In this document: positions 33,419 to 44,975 of the stretch, piece by piece | Numbering within the stretch: the stretch's first letter is position 1 | Layout of the letters: every line of letters begins with the position of its first letter | Made by a program: the position numbers and the translations under genes | The notes under the pieces: generated by a model | What the model was told of the DNA's origin: nothing | The model's input: the letters and a program-made list of their open reading frames with translations, nothing else | Databases searched by the model: none | NCBI RefSeq assembly: GCF_030247185.1 | Contig: NC_080571.1 | Span: 347,417,879-347,481,878 of the forward strand | DNA from: Malaya genurostris | Lineage: Eukaryota; Arthropoda; Insecta; Diptera; Culicidae | Length of the DNA: 64,000 bases | Direction: 5' to 3'

Positions 33419-33877
33419 TGCTCTCCCTATCTCTTTCTCGTCTACAGCTCTACCGCACTCTTCTTTACGTTGCTGGAAGTATGGCCTGTGTAAACGATGC
33501 TTCGGACCATGCACCTGCCTTGAACTGACTGAGTTGCTGGAAGCTACCCAAAAACGTTACATCAACGTCAGAACACACCAACGAAGCATCCCAATCCAGA
33601 ATAATCTCTTCATTGCTACAAGCTGAAAAACATGAAGATTCATCGAACGCAAAATGTGTCTAAAATATGTATGCCACAAACCAATGATGTATTCAAATTT
33701 CAATTCAATACCGTGTAGGTCCCATCCTCCCTATGTCCCCTTACTAACTGGGGAGTATGCCGCCCCGTAATACGGCATCCCTTTCTCTCTCCCTAACAAC
33801 AAGACAATCGGCCACGTTAAGCTAAAGCAAATGAGCCTAATAAAAATTTTATTTGGAAAAAAAAAAATCTAGACTTT

Positions 33878-34420
33878 GTCACGGTAGATTTATGATACAA
33901 GCCTCCAAATCCAAGATATTCGATGAACAAGTAGAGGTATGCATTTCCGAGCGTTCCAATTTTCAGCAATTCTTCAGTCAGAAAAAAATACAACACGACT
34001 GCTAAACTCAATGAATCATTCTGAAAATTTCACAAAATATTTTCAACTAAATTTCGAAGACATTGTCAGGTGGGTTTTTCTACATTCTGCACCGTTTCCA
34101 AGAAAGTTTAATTTGAAACGGGAAAATAGCAAAAAACCTACCACTACCACGGTACTGTCCTCAGCCCTTAATAAATTAATTCATGTGAAATACAAATTCT
34201 TTATTTTTCCGTTAAAACTTGCACAGTACAGTCCATTCGTCAATTTGTTCCACAATTTTCTGATTTGTTGACTGGTAAACGATATTATTTTTTTTTCTCC
34301 CGCCGACAATGGTTTTAATACATTTATTTGGTTAGTATTACGCAACTATGTAATTTGTACAATTATTTTGATACATCTAAGCGCGTGGTTCAAAATGACG
34401 AAGCACATTGATCAAGTGCG
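33878..34420. other. Non-coding sequence
   Basis: AT-rich sequence with one 110-codon frame (33939-34271) lacking any recognisable domain. Nothing supported. Confidence 0.35.
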
Positions 34421-34690
34421 CATGTCAAATCTCCACAGAAAACAACGCGTTGCGCGCCAAAAGATCTAGTATTCTTTTCTTCGACTGCCGAACACTTATG
34501 AAACTCGTTGCGCGCCAAACATCAATATAGCAATCATCATCAACTTTATGGATTTTTCCCACTTTTCCTGCAAGTTTTCCTAATTTTTTTGATGTACGAA
34601 CCCGGTGGGGGTAAAAACTGATCAAACAAAAAAAGAATCATGTAAATCCGTCCATCCGTTCTTACGTGATGCGATTACAACACGGGCAAA
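34421..34690 (-). mobile_element. Helitron 5'-region copy, reverse orientation
   Basis: On the minus strand this reads AATCGCATCACGTAAGAACG, GATGGACGGAT, CACCGGGTTCGTACATC and AGTGGGAAAAA, matching 18560-18700 block for block. The terminal TC(TA)n start is not clear, and 3' limits are not seen. It is a truncated relative of the Helitron at 18526. Confidence 0.6.
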
Positions 34691-36139
34691 ATTCCGATTC
34701 TTGAAATGAGCAAAACGAGTCATGATTTGGGGAAAATAATATATTTTACACCATGATAAAAACTTCTCGGATCATGATCTATTTGGACTGATTTCGTTGA
34801 AATTTAAACGTAACGCACTTGACGTTGTTGGGTATAACTTCAGGCGTGTTTCGGCTACGATGGTAATTTTTGCAACATAAATTCAGTGAAAAGCACGACG
34901 AACTTCTTTTAAAATGAAAATTTTCTGTTTTTGAAAAACGACGACGCAAGAGAAAACGTGTTTACTTGCGTTAATTACTTCAGTTTTGAGTTTGTGTTTC
35001 AGAATTTAAACACTTAAACGAACTGCAAGAAAAAACACGAGTGAATCAAACCTCTTAAAAAGAAACTCTATGTCGAATTCTTGCAAAAAAAATCTTCTTA
35101 TTCATAATATTTAGGCGCATCAATACAGCTCGTGTTGTTATGTCGATGAAACAAATTAAACAAAGTGGTTGAACAAAATATTTTTCTGATTTTCGTTAGA
35201 TGGTGTTCCAAATTCACAATCGAGTTAAACGACAGCTCTCGGAATATTATTCTAGCAACAACGATCACATCAAATATGTAAGAATACATTCGAACAAAAT
35301 GTAACATTGATGTTTGTAAAATGAAAAGTGTAGCCGTGCTTAGTCTCTTATGATGTCAATTTTCGGTTCATTATCTTTATTTTTATGTTATGTTGGTAAA
35401 ACAACACGACTGTTAAATAACATACTTCAGGATCAAGTAAACATTTTCAGTAGGTCTTGCTTTTCAATGTCTGCTTTTTGCTTTACCATTAATCTATTAA
35501 TCTATCACATCACTTGAGGCAGAGGGTTCAAAGAGATATCCGGGTAGAAAATTAGAGTTACGAGCTTTGAAAGAAATGCATTCTTCAAGTAACGCATTTT
35601 CGAACCATGATTAATTTTCATGGGAGAAGAGTTATTGCTCATGGTTTCATGAGCAGTTAACTTAGGATATGTAAACCGTTCTAATATAAAAACAGTTCGA
35701 GATACACATCCAGTATCTTCGACAAAGTTACTTTAAATTGATTATTCTGAATTATTGTGGAAGGATGAATTGTTCTATCTCATCCAGACTTCTAATCTCT
35801 AAGGCTAATAATAAAAGCGTAAACAATTATTCCCTGCTAATTTTTCTTCCTGAACCACTGTGCACTGGCATCATCACACCACTAGATGGATTAAAAAAGG
35901 TTATATCTACTCGAATCAAAACGCAAAATTTTTTTTAAACGATGTATGTATCGAAAATCTGTTTGAAATGGGAAGAGATGTAAATATTCAAAACCTGTTT
36001 TATTTTCCGTTAAATAGAAGAAAAAGCGTTTTATAGCAACATAATACGTGTTGATGCCATCAACCAATTGTACTGATAATTAAATCAGAGGTGGAAATAA
36101 ACCGATTTTACGCACGGAACTCAAGACCTTTCATTTGAA
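34691..36139. other. Non-coding sequence with weak repeats
   Basis: No gene is recognised. 35690-35890 ends GAACCACTGTGCACTGGC, similar to the arm of the fold-back element at 20590-20605 (and 45575), so it may be a decayed copy. The rest is AT-rich. Confidence 0.35.
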
Positions 36140-36345
36140 TCTAAGTTTGTGAAAATCGGTTCAGTCATCTCTGAGAAAAGTTAGTGCAAAAAAACGTTAC
36201 ATACACACATACGCACATACACACACAGACATTTTGCGTACTCGACGAACTGAGTCGAATGGTATATGACACTCGGCCCTTCGGGCCTCGGTTCAAAAGT
36301 CGGTTTTCACAGTGATTGCATAACCTTTCTATATGAGAAAGGCAA
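36140..36345 (+). repeat. Dispersed mosquito repeat (gtatatgacactcgg family), copy B
   Basis: Best-preserved copy of the family seen reversed at 1170-1352. It includes GTGAAAATCGGTTCAGTCAT, an alternating (AC)n patch at 36200-36230, GGCCCTTCGGGCC and the terminal CCTTTCTATATGAGAAAGG hairpin. Non-coding. Confidence 0.65.
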
Positions 36346-37030
36346 AACCGAACACCGTGAATTAAAAAATTGGGTAACAAAATTAAAATTGCGATTATGT
36401 TTTAAATTGTGGGAACCGTTGAAATGAAATTGAAGATGTTTTTAAATTCTAATACCGTTTTCGTTTTTGAACCTAGACGCGGGCTACTCTGACTCCGAGT
36501 AAAACGAACACGTGGTACGCGCCCTAAACAACAGCTCATGAAAAAAAGATAAAATAAACAAACTTGCATGGATGCGTGGTGCGACCCGAGAAAATTTTCA
36601 GAGCGAAACTACGCGATTGGAATCCAATCTAGAGCGACCTCAGGTTGCTAAAACAAACATATCAAACGTTGTTTGGGCGACTCCCCGCATAGCGTTTTGG
36701 CTACCTGGGCAGCTATGACCACCAGACGGCTACCAAAATTGATTCAGTAACGGTATAAATCCAATTTGACAAAACAAAGTCGCCTGTATCTAAGTTAGCC
36801 GAGCGTTTTCATCTTCTCACCTTCGCTGAAAATGTCAAAATTCAATGTGGAAAAATCCTGGAGGGTACGGTTGTATCGTTTGAGTTGTATATCTGGTAGC
36901 GGTGAGGCAGTCGGTCACCAGAATGTCTGCCAGCCATATTTTTCCAGCTGGTAGCGTTTAGTCAGCCATCTGGCAGCCGTGTGTATGCGGGTCTGGGTTA
37001 GCTTTCGGGCTGCTCTGATCAATAAACGAA
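36346..37030. repeat. Possible MITE (36677-36994) in non-coding DNA
   Basis: The segment from CCCCGCATAGCG to TGTATGCGGG has loosely inverted ends and inverted CAGCTGGTAGC / GGCTACC phrases inside, suggesting a small MITE. No target duplication was found. No gene is recognised. Confidence 0.3.
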
Positions 37031-40000
37031 AACAGACACAGGTACTTCTTGAATTTCAAAGATGGTTTAAGGATTATTTCTTTATGGGAGGGAGTGTAAG
37101 CAAGTGTCATAAACAAGGGGGGGTCATGGAAAAATTCATATAACTTGACAAGAATCGATACGTTTTGAATAGCATAGAAATATTTTGCATACCTTAGATA
37201 TGACTATGTGGGAGGTGGATGTAGCAAGTGCCTTAAATAGGCGGGTGTAATATTTGTAACGGCATAACTCCGAAAGTATTCAACGGATTGCTATCAAACT
37301 TGGTACATGTACTTCTTGCTCTTCAGAGATAGTTATAAGAATATATTCATGGGGGGAGGGAGTGTTTTTTTTCTTTTTACAAGGTGAAATGCATTTACGC
37401 ACGGAGTGTGGGACTCTCCACAGGACTACCCAATTGTTGATTGGAACTACCCACTAAAACACCTTGGATCTCCAACCCTACCTCCCCGGCACCACCGCTA
37501 GGTATTACTTCGGGGTGGAAGGCTATTGGTGCTCACAGCACCCTCCCCAGATTTATGCAAAATGGGGATCAGCATCCTGCTCTCGAGGGATCGACCAGTT
37601 GGATGACGAGGTCGGTCCAGTGATGCCGGCTGGAGGGTAACTTCCGGTTCACTGGCGCCTCAACGACCCAAAACTGATGCTATGTCGCGGAACTACTCGA
37701 CTAGTCTCCGCCAAAAGATCTAGTCTACACCAACGGAGGATTCCCCGATGAGGGAAGTCCTCCCGAACCGACGCTTACGGTACGCGTCTACGACCCGACC
37801 GAAAGGATGCCTAAGTCGATCCAATGATTCCGGTTGGAGCGTGACTTCCGATTCACTGGCGCTCAGACGATCCTAGCGGTACCACGCGACGATCTACTCA
37901 TCTAGCCCCCGACAAAGGATCTAGACTACTCCGACGGAGAGTTCCCTGGCGAAGGAGAATCTCCCGACACCGAGTCTCTTACACCACACGGGACACCCGA
38001 TGGAGTGCCGAGGTCGGTCCCGCGATTCCGGTTGGAGCATGGCTTCCGGTTCGCTGGCGCCTCGACGACTCGAATCGGTGTTGTGGCGGCTACTCGACTA
38101 GCCCCCGTCGAAGGATCTAGCCTACACCGACGGAGAGTTCCCCGACGAAGGAGGCCCTCCCGAAACCTACGCTTTCGATTCCCGTCAACGCCCGACCGAG
38201 AGGATGCCTGGGTCGGTCCAGTGATTCCGGTTGGAGGATAGCTTCCGGTTCACTGGCGCCCTGATGATCCTAGCGGTATTACGCCACGATTTACTCGTCT
38301 AGTCCCCGACAAAGGATCTAGACTACTCCGACGGAGATTTCCCCGGCGAAGGAGAATCTCCCGACACCGAGTCGGGGGGAGGGAGTGTAGCAAGTGTCAT
38401 TAACCCCCCTGTATGAATTTTTTCATGAGCCCCTCCTTACTCATGAAAAAATTCTTATAACTTGACGAGAATCGATACGTTTTGAAGACCATAGAATTTT
38501 TTGCATACATTAGATATGACTTTACGGGGAGTGGATGTAGCAAGTGGCTTTAAAAAGGGAGGTGTAATGTTTGAAACGGCACAATTCCGAAACTATTGAA
38601 CGGATTGCCACCAAACTTGGCACAGATACTTCATGATCTTCTGAGAAGGTCATAAGGGTATTTTAATGGGGGGGGGGAGAGCGTAATAAGTGACCTTGAC
38701 ATGGGGGGTCATGAAAAAATTGGTATACTTTGACGAGAATCGATACTTTTTTAGACCATAGAAACAGTTTGCATATATTAGATATGATTATATGGGTGGT
38801 GGATGTAGCAAGTGCCTTTAAAAAGGGGGGGTGTAATGTTTGTTATGTAATAACTCCGGAACTAATTAACGGATTGCTATCAAACTTGGTACAGATACTT
38901 ATTGCTCTTAAGAGATGGACATAAGGGTATTTTTGTGGGGGAGGGAGCGTAGCAAGTGTCCTTAACAGGGGGGAGGTAATGAAAAAAGGTGTCTAATTTG
39001 ACGATACTTTTTGAAAATCATAGAAACATTTTGCATTCCGTAGGTATGATTATATGGGAGTTGGATGTACCTTTAAAAAGGAAGGTGTAATGTTTTTTAC
39101 CGGGATAACTCCAAAACTACTGAACGTATTGCAATCAAACTTGGCATAGGTACTTCTTGCTCTTCAGAGATGATCATTAGGACATTCTCAGGGGGGAGAG
39201 TGTGTAGCAAGCGTTCTTAATTTGAGGAGGCCATGTCGAAATTTATCTTATTTAAAGAGAATTGATTTGTTTTAAAACCATACATACATTTTGAAAAACT
39301 CAAATATGGTTTTAAGGATATTTGTGGGGGGTGGATATAATGAGTGCCTCTAAAAAAGGAAGTTTAATGTGAAGTTTATAGAATTTTCCATAAAACGATA
39401 CTTCTTGCTGAGTACAGATATTATTTGCGCTTCAGATGATCCATCCAAGGGAGGAGCAAAGTTCGAATTGTTAATATAATCTAACGTAACTTCAAAACAA
39501 CTCAAACTCACCACACCTAACTAGGTTGGATATTTCAAGGGGGAGAGTGGGGGGGGATGAAAAATTCCATAACAACTCATTAATTTATCGCCAAACTTGG
39601 CACAGGTACTTTTTGCTATTCAGAGGTGGTCACGACAAGCTTAGATATTCATGACAAAGGTTTATTGTAACATTTTCTTATTCGTCGTCAAACAAGATAG
39701 GGGGCGGATTTAGACTAGGAGAAGAGGATCTTGAAAATCAATTTTCATCTTGATTTTTTTTATAAAATAAGAGACGGGCAAGAATGTCAAGATCGTGCTA
39801 GATAGTATTGCTATCGATAATTTGAATTAAGTAGTACAGCTATTGTTAATTTGAATGAATGAATCGTTACTTTTTGAAGAGCACAGATACTTTGTATACT
39901 ACTAAGAGGTGGTCTTAAGGGTTATCATGGAGGAGAGCTGTTGTAAGTTCACTAAAAAAGGGGAGTTCAATATAAAATTTATTCTACGAGAAACGATGCG

Positions 40001-40226
40001 TCTTGACAAATACAGATACTACTTTTATGTCTATGTAGATTAAAAGGTTATTTCAAGGGAGAGGGAGTGCAGCAAGTGCCCCAAACATGGGAAGTGTAAG
40101 GTAAAATTGATTGAATAGCAACATAAAACTGCTCAGAGTATTACACTAAGTAGGACAACTTTGGGAATTTTGTTCGGCCTTTTCTTCCCGAAACATTTCC
40201 GAGCAGCGCCGGGTCATTCAGCTAGT
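37030..40226. repeat. G-rich degenerate minisatellite, probably inside a Helitron
   Basis: Units of roughly 256-294 bp recur with the phrase CAAACTTGG.ACAG.TACTT (about 37295, 38612, 38881, 39138, 39592), a GGGGGAGGGAGTGTAGCAAG block and a GGATGTAGCAAGTGCCTT block. Units diverge progressively to the right. The stretch ends at GCCGGGTCATTCAGCTAG|T (40226), which looks like a Helitron 3' end, so the array may be Helitron cargo. Its 5' TC start was not identified. It is interrupted by the retroposon at 37365-38373. Confidence 0.6.
37365..38373 (-). mobile_element. GC-rich 1-kb retroposon with internal 200-bp tandem repeats
   Basis: The insert is flanked by a perfect 14-bp duplication GGGGGGAGGGAGTG (37351-37364 and 38374-38387), with poly(T) at its left end. 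It is therefore a poly(A)-tailed element in minus orientation. Inside, CCGG(T/C)TGGAG recurs at 37626, 37830, 38028 and 38227, a period near 200 bp. Alternate copies are more alike, giving a 398-bp dimer. Base composition is far more GC-rich than the surroundings. No protein domain is recognised, so it is either the 3' end of an unknown LINE or a non-autonomous retroposon. Confidence 0.8.
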
Positions 40227-42290
40227 CTACAATAAATATGTGAAATGAAAAGAAAATACTAACTATCTTTATTTACTGTTAATCAAAAAATTTGCTTTTT
40301 TCCACCCCTGAATAAAACGTATTCGAACCGATCGCTGGTTACATGATGGTAATACATTCCGAAATCACTGAATTGTAAGCGATTAGCTTGAAATAGTAAA
40401 GATGCAGCAGTCTCAACGTCAGATACTCGGTACACTCTGAATTGAGTGAACGACTCATAAATTTAATAACCCATCTCTTCATATTCTATCGCATCATCGC
40501 ACAGTAAGATGAATAAAAATTGAAGTAGAATTGAGGATCTCTCAAGATTCAAATTGGAAATGAAGTTCATCCTGTTCGAAGCACACAAAAAAAAGAACGA
40601 AATGAATAAAACATTGCCAATTATTATCACGGATCAAAGGTGTTCCATGTTCCCGTCCAATTAACCCAACTATGCTTCGCCAATGCCACAATCGTTGTTG
40701 TGGTGGTGATCCATCAGAACCAGAGATAATAAATACTCGGATTCTGATGCGGTGAACTTTCATCTCTTATCCCAGATTGGCCGGGACATTAATATGCCGA
40801 GAGAATGCCATGGCAAACAGGGGGTTGTTTTTATTTTTAAATTGTCATTCCACCGCAAACCATATGTGCCATGCTAGGCATCTGTGTGGGAAGCGAAGAG
40901 ACCGACAACCCCGTTCTCGCATCACCAGCTGACTCCGGCTCCGGTGCTCGAGTAGGTAAGTAGCGAAATCAGCAGGAAACTTTTGTTTCAAGGTAGGCAG
41001 GCTAGTTCCTGGTTGGTTGGTTGTTAGGCCTCAGGAAGCAACAGAAGAACGACGTCGGTTCCACTTTGCATAGTTGGCACCGAGAGCGCTTACAGTCAGA
41101 AATCACGGAATGAAGTGAAAGCATAACGAGCAGATAATTCCAGCCAGCCAGCTAGCGAATGCTGGGAGTGAGGATGCTGGGTGGTTGCTGTTTGCTCTTT
41201 TGAAAATGATTGCACTGTGCTTGCTGCTAGCAGAAATGCTTAAACACATACAATGACAGGGTGATTATTAAGGTGAAACGGAAACACTGCACCGATTCCA
41301 TGAAGCAACTGGATAGTTTCCTTTGCGTTGCCGAGCAATACTCGGGAACCTCGAGATTGATGAAAGACTTACCCCAAAGTTCGGATGGTTCGAATCTGTA
41401 ACGGAGTCGGAGTCCGAGCACAAATCGATTTTCCTCTTCACCCACTCGAGCGTCAATCTGTCTCATCATAATTGAATTTTAATTTATTACATTTAGCGCA
41501 AGAGCACTCCAATGCAGCTCGTTAAACTTGCACTCGCTTGATGTCAGAAACGGGCCGCACGTCGAACTAGAATCCAACCCTTTTCGCATATTTCCTTCGC
41601 TGGCACAGTCCACTTTCACCCTTTGGCAGTGTCAGCAATTCAGATTCTGCCTTAAAGCTATATCAGGAACAGTAATTTGATTTATTTATAGCCTTTAATG
41701 CTTCCATCTCAAATGCCGTCACTGTGCTCCTCCTAGCACCAACATCCACGGGAAGCGCAGAATTCCCACCAGAATAGGACCGAATTCGATACAATCAAAT
41801 CGAAATCGGGAAAAAATGTCATCCCTTTTTTTTTTGCTTGTCCAATCCAATACCCAATTTATTTCACAGAGGATCAGGCTTCAATCGACAAGAATACTTG
41901 AAATTCCTCTATATTCTACTGCTCGAATAGCCATTAAATTGGGTCTTTAAAGTAGAACCACTTGTCCACTCTCATGAAACGTACAAGAGGATGCCTTTTA
42001 CCACACTTTAGACTCCCACTACTCTTTGCCATCGAATGCTGGACCAAACACAAACGCGCACGAACTTCTTTTCTGTTCCGACCGACCACGACACAATCTC
42101 GAATGCAACTGCGACGTTGGACCGGCCAAAATCCAAGGTTTATCCCGCATATCCTTCGATGCTCTCATCTGATGAATAGCAAATCTGCACTCTCTCTCTC
42201 TTTCTATTTGTCATTCTCTTTCTCTTGCCATTCGGTTAATATAAATCATCCTTGCATTCTCCCAAAACTTCCACGCTCCGCTACCGTCAT
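40227..42290. other. Low-repeat sequence, no named gene
   Basis: This stretch has fewer repeats and more balanced composition than its surroundings and could hold regulatory DNA or non-coding exons of a host gene. A minus-strand frame at 41469-41227 (MMRQIDARVGEEEN...) contains a good donor sequence GGGGTAAGTC near 41375, but no homology is recognised. A (CT)n tract lies at 42190-42230. Confidence 0.35.
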
Positions 42291-42442
42291 CAATATCCTT
42301 TCTGATTTGCTTCGTTAATTAGAAACAACCTGGCTCTCACACCTTTATCCTGCGAGCAAAAGAAACCAGGATGCAGCATCCGCCAGCAGCGTGGCAGCCG
42401 GATGAAATCAGCTGTTTGCCTAGTTTCCCTAAGAACTGACAC

Positions 42443-42589
42443 ATGCGCACAGTGCCAATGGAGGAGAATCTCGATGCCACGTGCTACTACGAGCTCGTCC
42501 ACCGGTACCGGCATTCAGGCGTAAAACTACGAGAGCATCTGGTTGTTTGTAAACAGGCGAACGTGGCCTGCTGCGATGAAGGTCGTTAG
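42443..42589 (+). CDS. Small open frame, 48 codons, hypothetical
   Basis: An ATG-initiated frame (MRTVPMEENLDATCYYELVH...) runs to TAG at 42587-42589. An in-frame stop lies just before the ATG. Composition is locally GC-richer and codons are not AT-biased, but no family is recognised and the frame may be chance or part of a spliced exon. I infer no function. Confidence 0.15.
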   Translation: MRTVPMEENLDATCYYELVHRYRHSGVKLREHLVVCKQANVACCDEGR

Positions 42590-43810
42590 TGTGAAGAGGA
42601 AAATTAAATCATTCGCTGACAGGAGCTTGGTTGTCACTAAATTACCGATGATTCCTTTTGAATTTCGTTTAAAGGGATTTTTTATGGTACAGCTGTTCGA
42701 AAACCGGACATGTCCACTCGCCATCGATCAACATTGCGATAACCATAACATATCTATATCGATACTTCGTTGATTACTCTCGAAAAGTCTTACACGCTGA
42801 AGATGTTCATCTGACGTATAGTGATGGGGAAAAACATATTGAAAGGAAATCTCTTAATTCAATCCAACAATTTTAATAAAAAAAACTTCTCAAGTATAGG
42901 GGTCCATAACATAGCAGTCCCTTCCGGGCCTGAATTTTCTATCTATGGTCCTGTGGACATCACACGGATGAAATCCGCACTGACATTAATTCCAGGGTTG
43001 TTACGAAAAATTTCAAAATCAAAGCGCGAGAAATCCGCGTGAAGTTGAAAACTAAAACGCGCGATATTCGAGCGAAGCATTTTACAAAACTATTGACCTG
43101 AATACGTCTTAATTGGCTATGGGGCGCCTCTTCAAAATTCGCCCTGTGGAAGAATGGGTAAAAATTAATCGTGAATATTTCGAGTTGTACAAAATGCAAC
43201 AACATAATTTAACACAATTTTCAATAGTGTGTAGACGGTCAAAAGTCTGTACTGACTTTCACAGATTTTTAAGAGCTAACGTGTCTTCGAAGAAGTTTTA
43301 CAAAATTATATTGCACTTCTTTTGAAAGTGGCACCTTAATTTTTGTTAAGGAGGTAGCACCAATTTTGAATAAAAATAGGTTTTTTTAACACAAAAATTT
43401 TTTTTTCTATCTCATTTTGAAGAAAAAAAACATTTGAAGTTGAAGATATGAATAATGTAAAAAAAATATGTTTTGAGATATATTCACTTCACTTCTACCT
43501 CTATTACCTAAATATCTACCACAAAGTGCGCGTGAACACGCATAAACAAGCTCATGCTTGCACGCGCAACTTAAGCAAATTGTTGTGATTTTTATTTTGT
43601 TTACAGTTTGTTAGTTTTAAATATTGAAAATCCGAAAAAAATATCAAAAGTTCAACACATAATAAAAAATGGAAAAATGTTTCCAAGCATAATATGAAAA
43701 AGTATTGTAAAAGTATAAACCTTCACGAAGAGATTTCATTTTTAAACGTGTAAATAAATTGAGTTATCGCGGAGCAACACGTTTTTTAATACGATATGTT
43801 GATCGTGCGA
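42590..43810. other. Non-coding sequence with repeat fragments
   Basis: 43110-43165 shares GGCGCC(T/C)CTTCAAAATT and neighbouring words with the dispersed repeat at 12140-12205 (reverse). The rest is AT-rich. Short frames lack recognisable domains. Confidence 0.35.
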
Positions 43811-43818
43811 CGCTCACT

Positions 43819-44967
43819 TAGAGATGTGCGAAGCAGCTCATACCAGTGAGCATCTCCGAACCGATCGGCTCACTAAAGGAAATTGATTCAATGTATCAGC
43901 TCATCAGATCATTTAGATTGCACTGAAGGTTTATTTTGAGCGACGTTTTTCTTACTCCGTTTTTCTTTCATATGCATGACCGAAATAATTGATGCACAAA
44001 GAACAATGCTATGCGAACTAACTTGTCTGCGAATTATTATTATGTCTTATTTGAGAACATCTGCAAAAGTGGCATCCCTGAATGTACCTTAGCCTACTGA
44101 GTGAAAGCAGACCCTGACAGCTTGGAGCAAAATCAATCTTCAGTTCAACAACGCCATCGCACGGCATCACATTCAACATATCATTTCAATTGTATGGGTG
44201 CGCAGTGCTGCTATTTTGGCGCGCACGAATTTGACATTTCTCTCCCCTGCTTCTATGTACGAGATTCGATGCGGACTCGCCTGAGGGCACCATGTTCGCA
44301 AAAACGGATGTTGCCAATGATTTGTTCAGGAAATGTGAGAGCTGGATATCTTGTTAATATGATGTCTTTGGTGAAAGGTAAGATCTCTTATTGACAATGG
44401 CTCATTCAATCTGTTAAAGAAGGATAAATACAGATCTGGAAGAACGAACAAAAGCTCATGCACACATTTCTTCTCATTTATAACTCGCTCTTCAAGAGCC
44501 GAGAATCTGTGCAGCTTGTAGCTTGTTTCCACCTTACCAGCAGGGATGCCAGGTCGTTATTTCAAAAATCTGTGATCAAACCAAAAACCTGTTTGTGCAA
44601 AATCTGTGCACGTTTCCTCGTTTCCATAATAGCTGATCGGAATCATTTTGGTAAGCAAAAAAAGGTCTCACTATTTCCTACCGCTCTGTAATTTTTGGTG
44701 CTAAGCTATGATCAATTTCAAAAATCAGTGATCGATTTCAAAATCTGTGTAAATCTGTACCATGTTTTAAATCTGTGCAAAAGATTGAAAATCTGTGCAA
44801 AAGATTGAAAATCTGTGAAACGCAGATTAATCTCTGAACCTGGCATCCCTCCTTACCAGTGCGGTGAACTGGTGAGCTGCGATTCTTTTAAAAAGAGCTG
44901 TGGACTATCAGTTCACTTTAAAGATTCGATTCACTGGAATAGCTCAGGAGCGATTTGCCCATCTCTA
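43819..44967. mobile_element. hAT-like element (outer), 1.15 kb
   Basis: The ends TAGAGATG(T/G)GC are inverted and flanked by a perfect 8-bp duplication CGCTCACT (43811-43818 and 44968-44975), diagnostic of hAT. The interior holds the smaller hAT MITE at 44541-44851 and a GGCATCCCTG end near 44064 that may mark another degraded hAT MITE. A 97-codon frame at 44101-44394 has no recognisable transposase motif. Confidence 0.82.
44541..44851. mobile_element. hAT MITE nested in the hAT-like element
   Basis: The 311-bp element has inverted ends CAGGGATGCCAGGT / ACCTGGCATCCCT and a perfect 8-bp duplication CTTACCAG (44533-44540 and 44852-44859). Its interior repeats AAATCTGTG(C/A)A several times near the right end. 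Non-coding. Confidence 0.88.
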
Positions 44968-44975
44968 CGCTCACT

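Larger units (their letters stand above)
27153..33866 (+). mobile_element. Full-length I-like LINE with RNase H, nested insertion inside
   Basis: The element is bounded by a perfect 11-bp target duplication ATCTAGACTTT (27142-27152 and 33867-33877) and ends in poly(A) after AATAAA-like sequence. Order: 5' UTR of 442 bp, ORF1, ORF2 overlapping ORF1 by the sequence ATGGATAA, 3' UTR of about 450 bp. Removing the insertion at 29300-30023 leaves about 6.0 kb. The start TCATTC fits an initiator. ORF2 has endonuclease, RT, RNase H and a C-terminal zinc motif, as in the I/LOA group; mosquito MosquI-like elements are a plausible home. An 11-bp deletion and the insertion make ORF2 non-functional. Confidence 0.9.

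Noticed and set aside
38005..38241. Arg/Pro-rich 78-codon protein
   Set aside because: It arises from GC-rich tandem repeats in a retroposon; the frame is not maintained between repeat copies.
44101..44394. 97-codon gene
   Set aside because: It lies inside a hAT-like element, shows no transposase or other motif, and has no splice or regulatory context.
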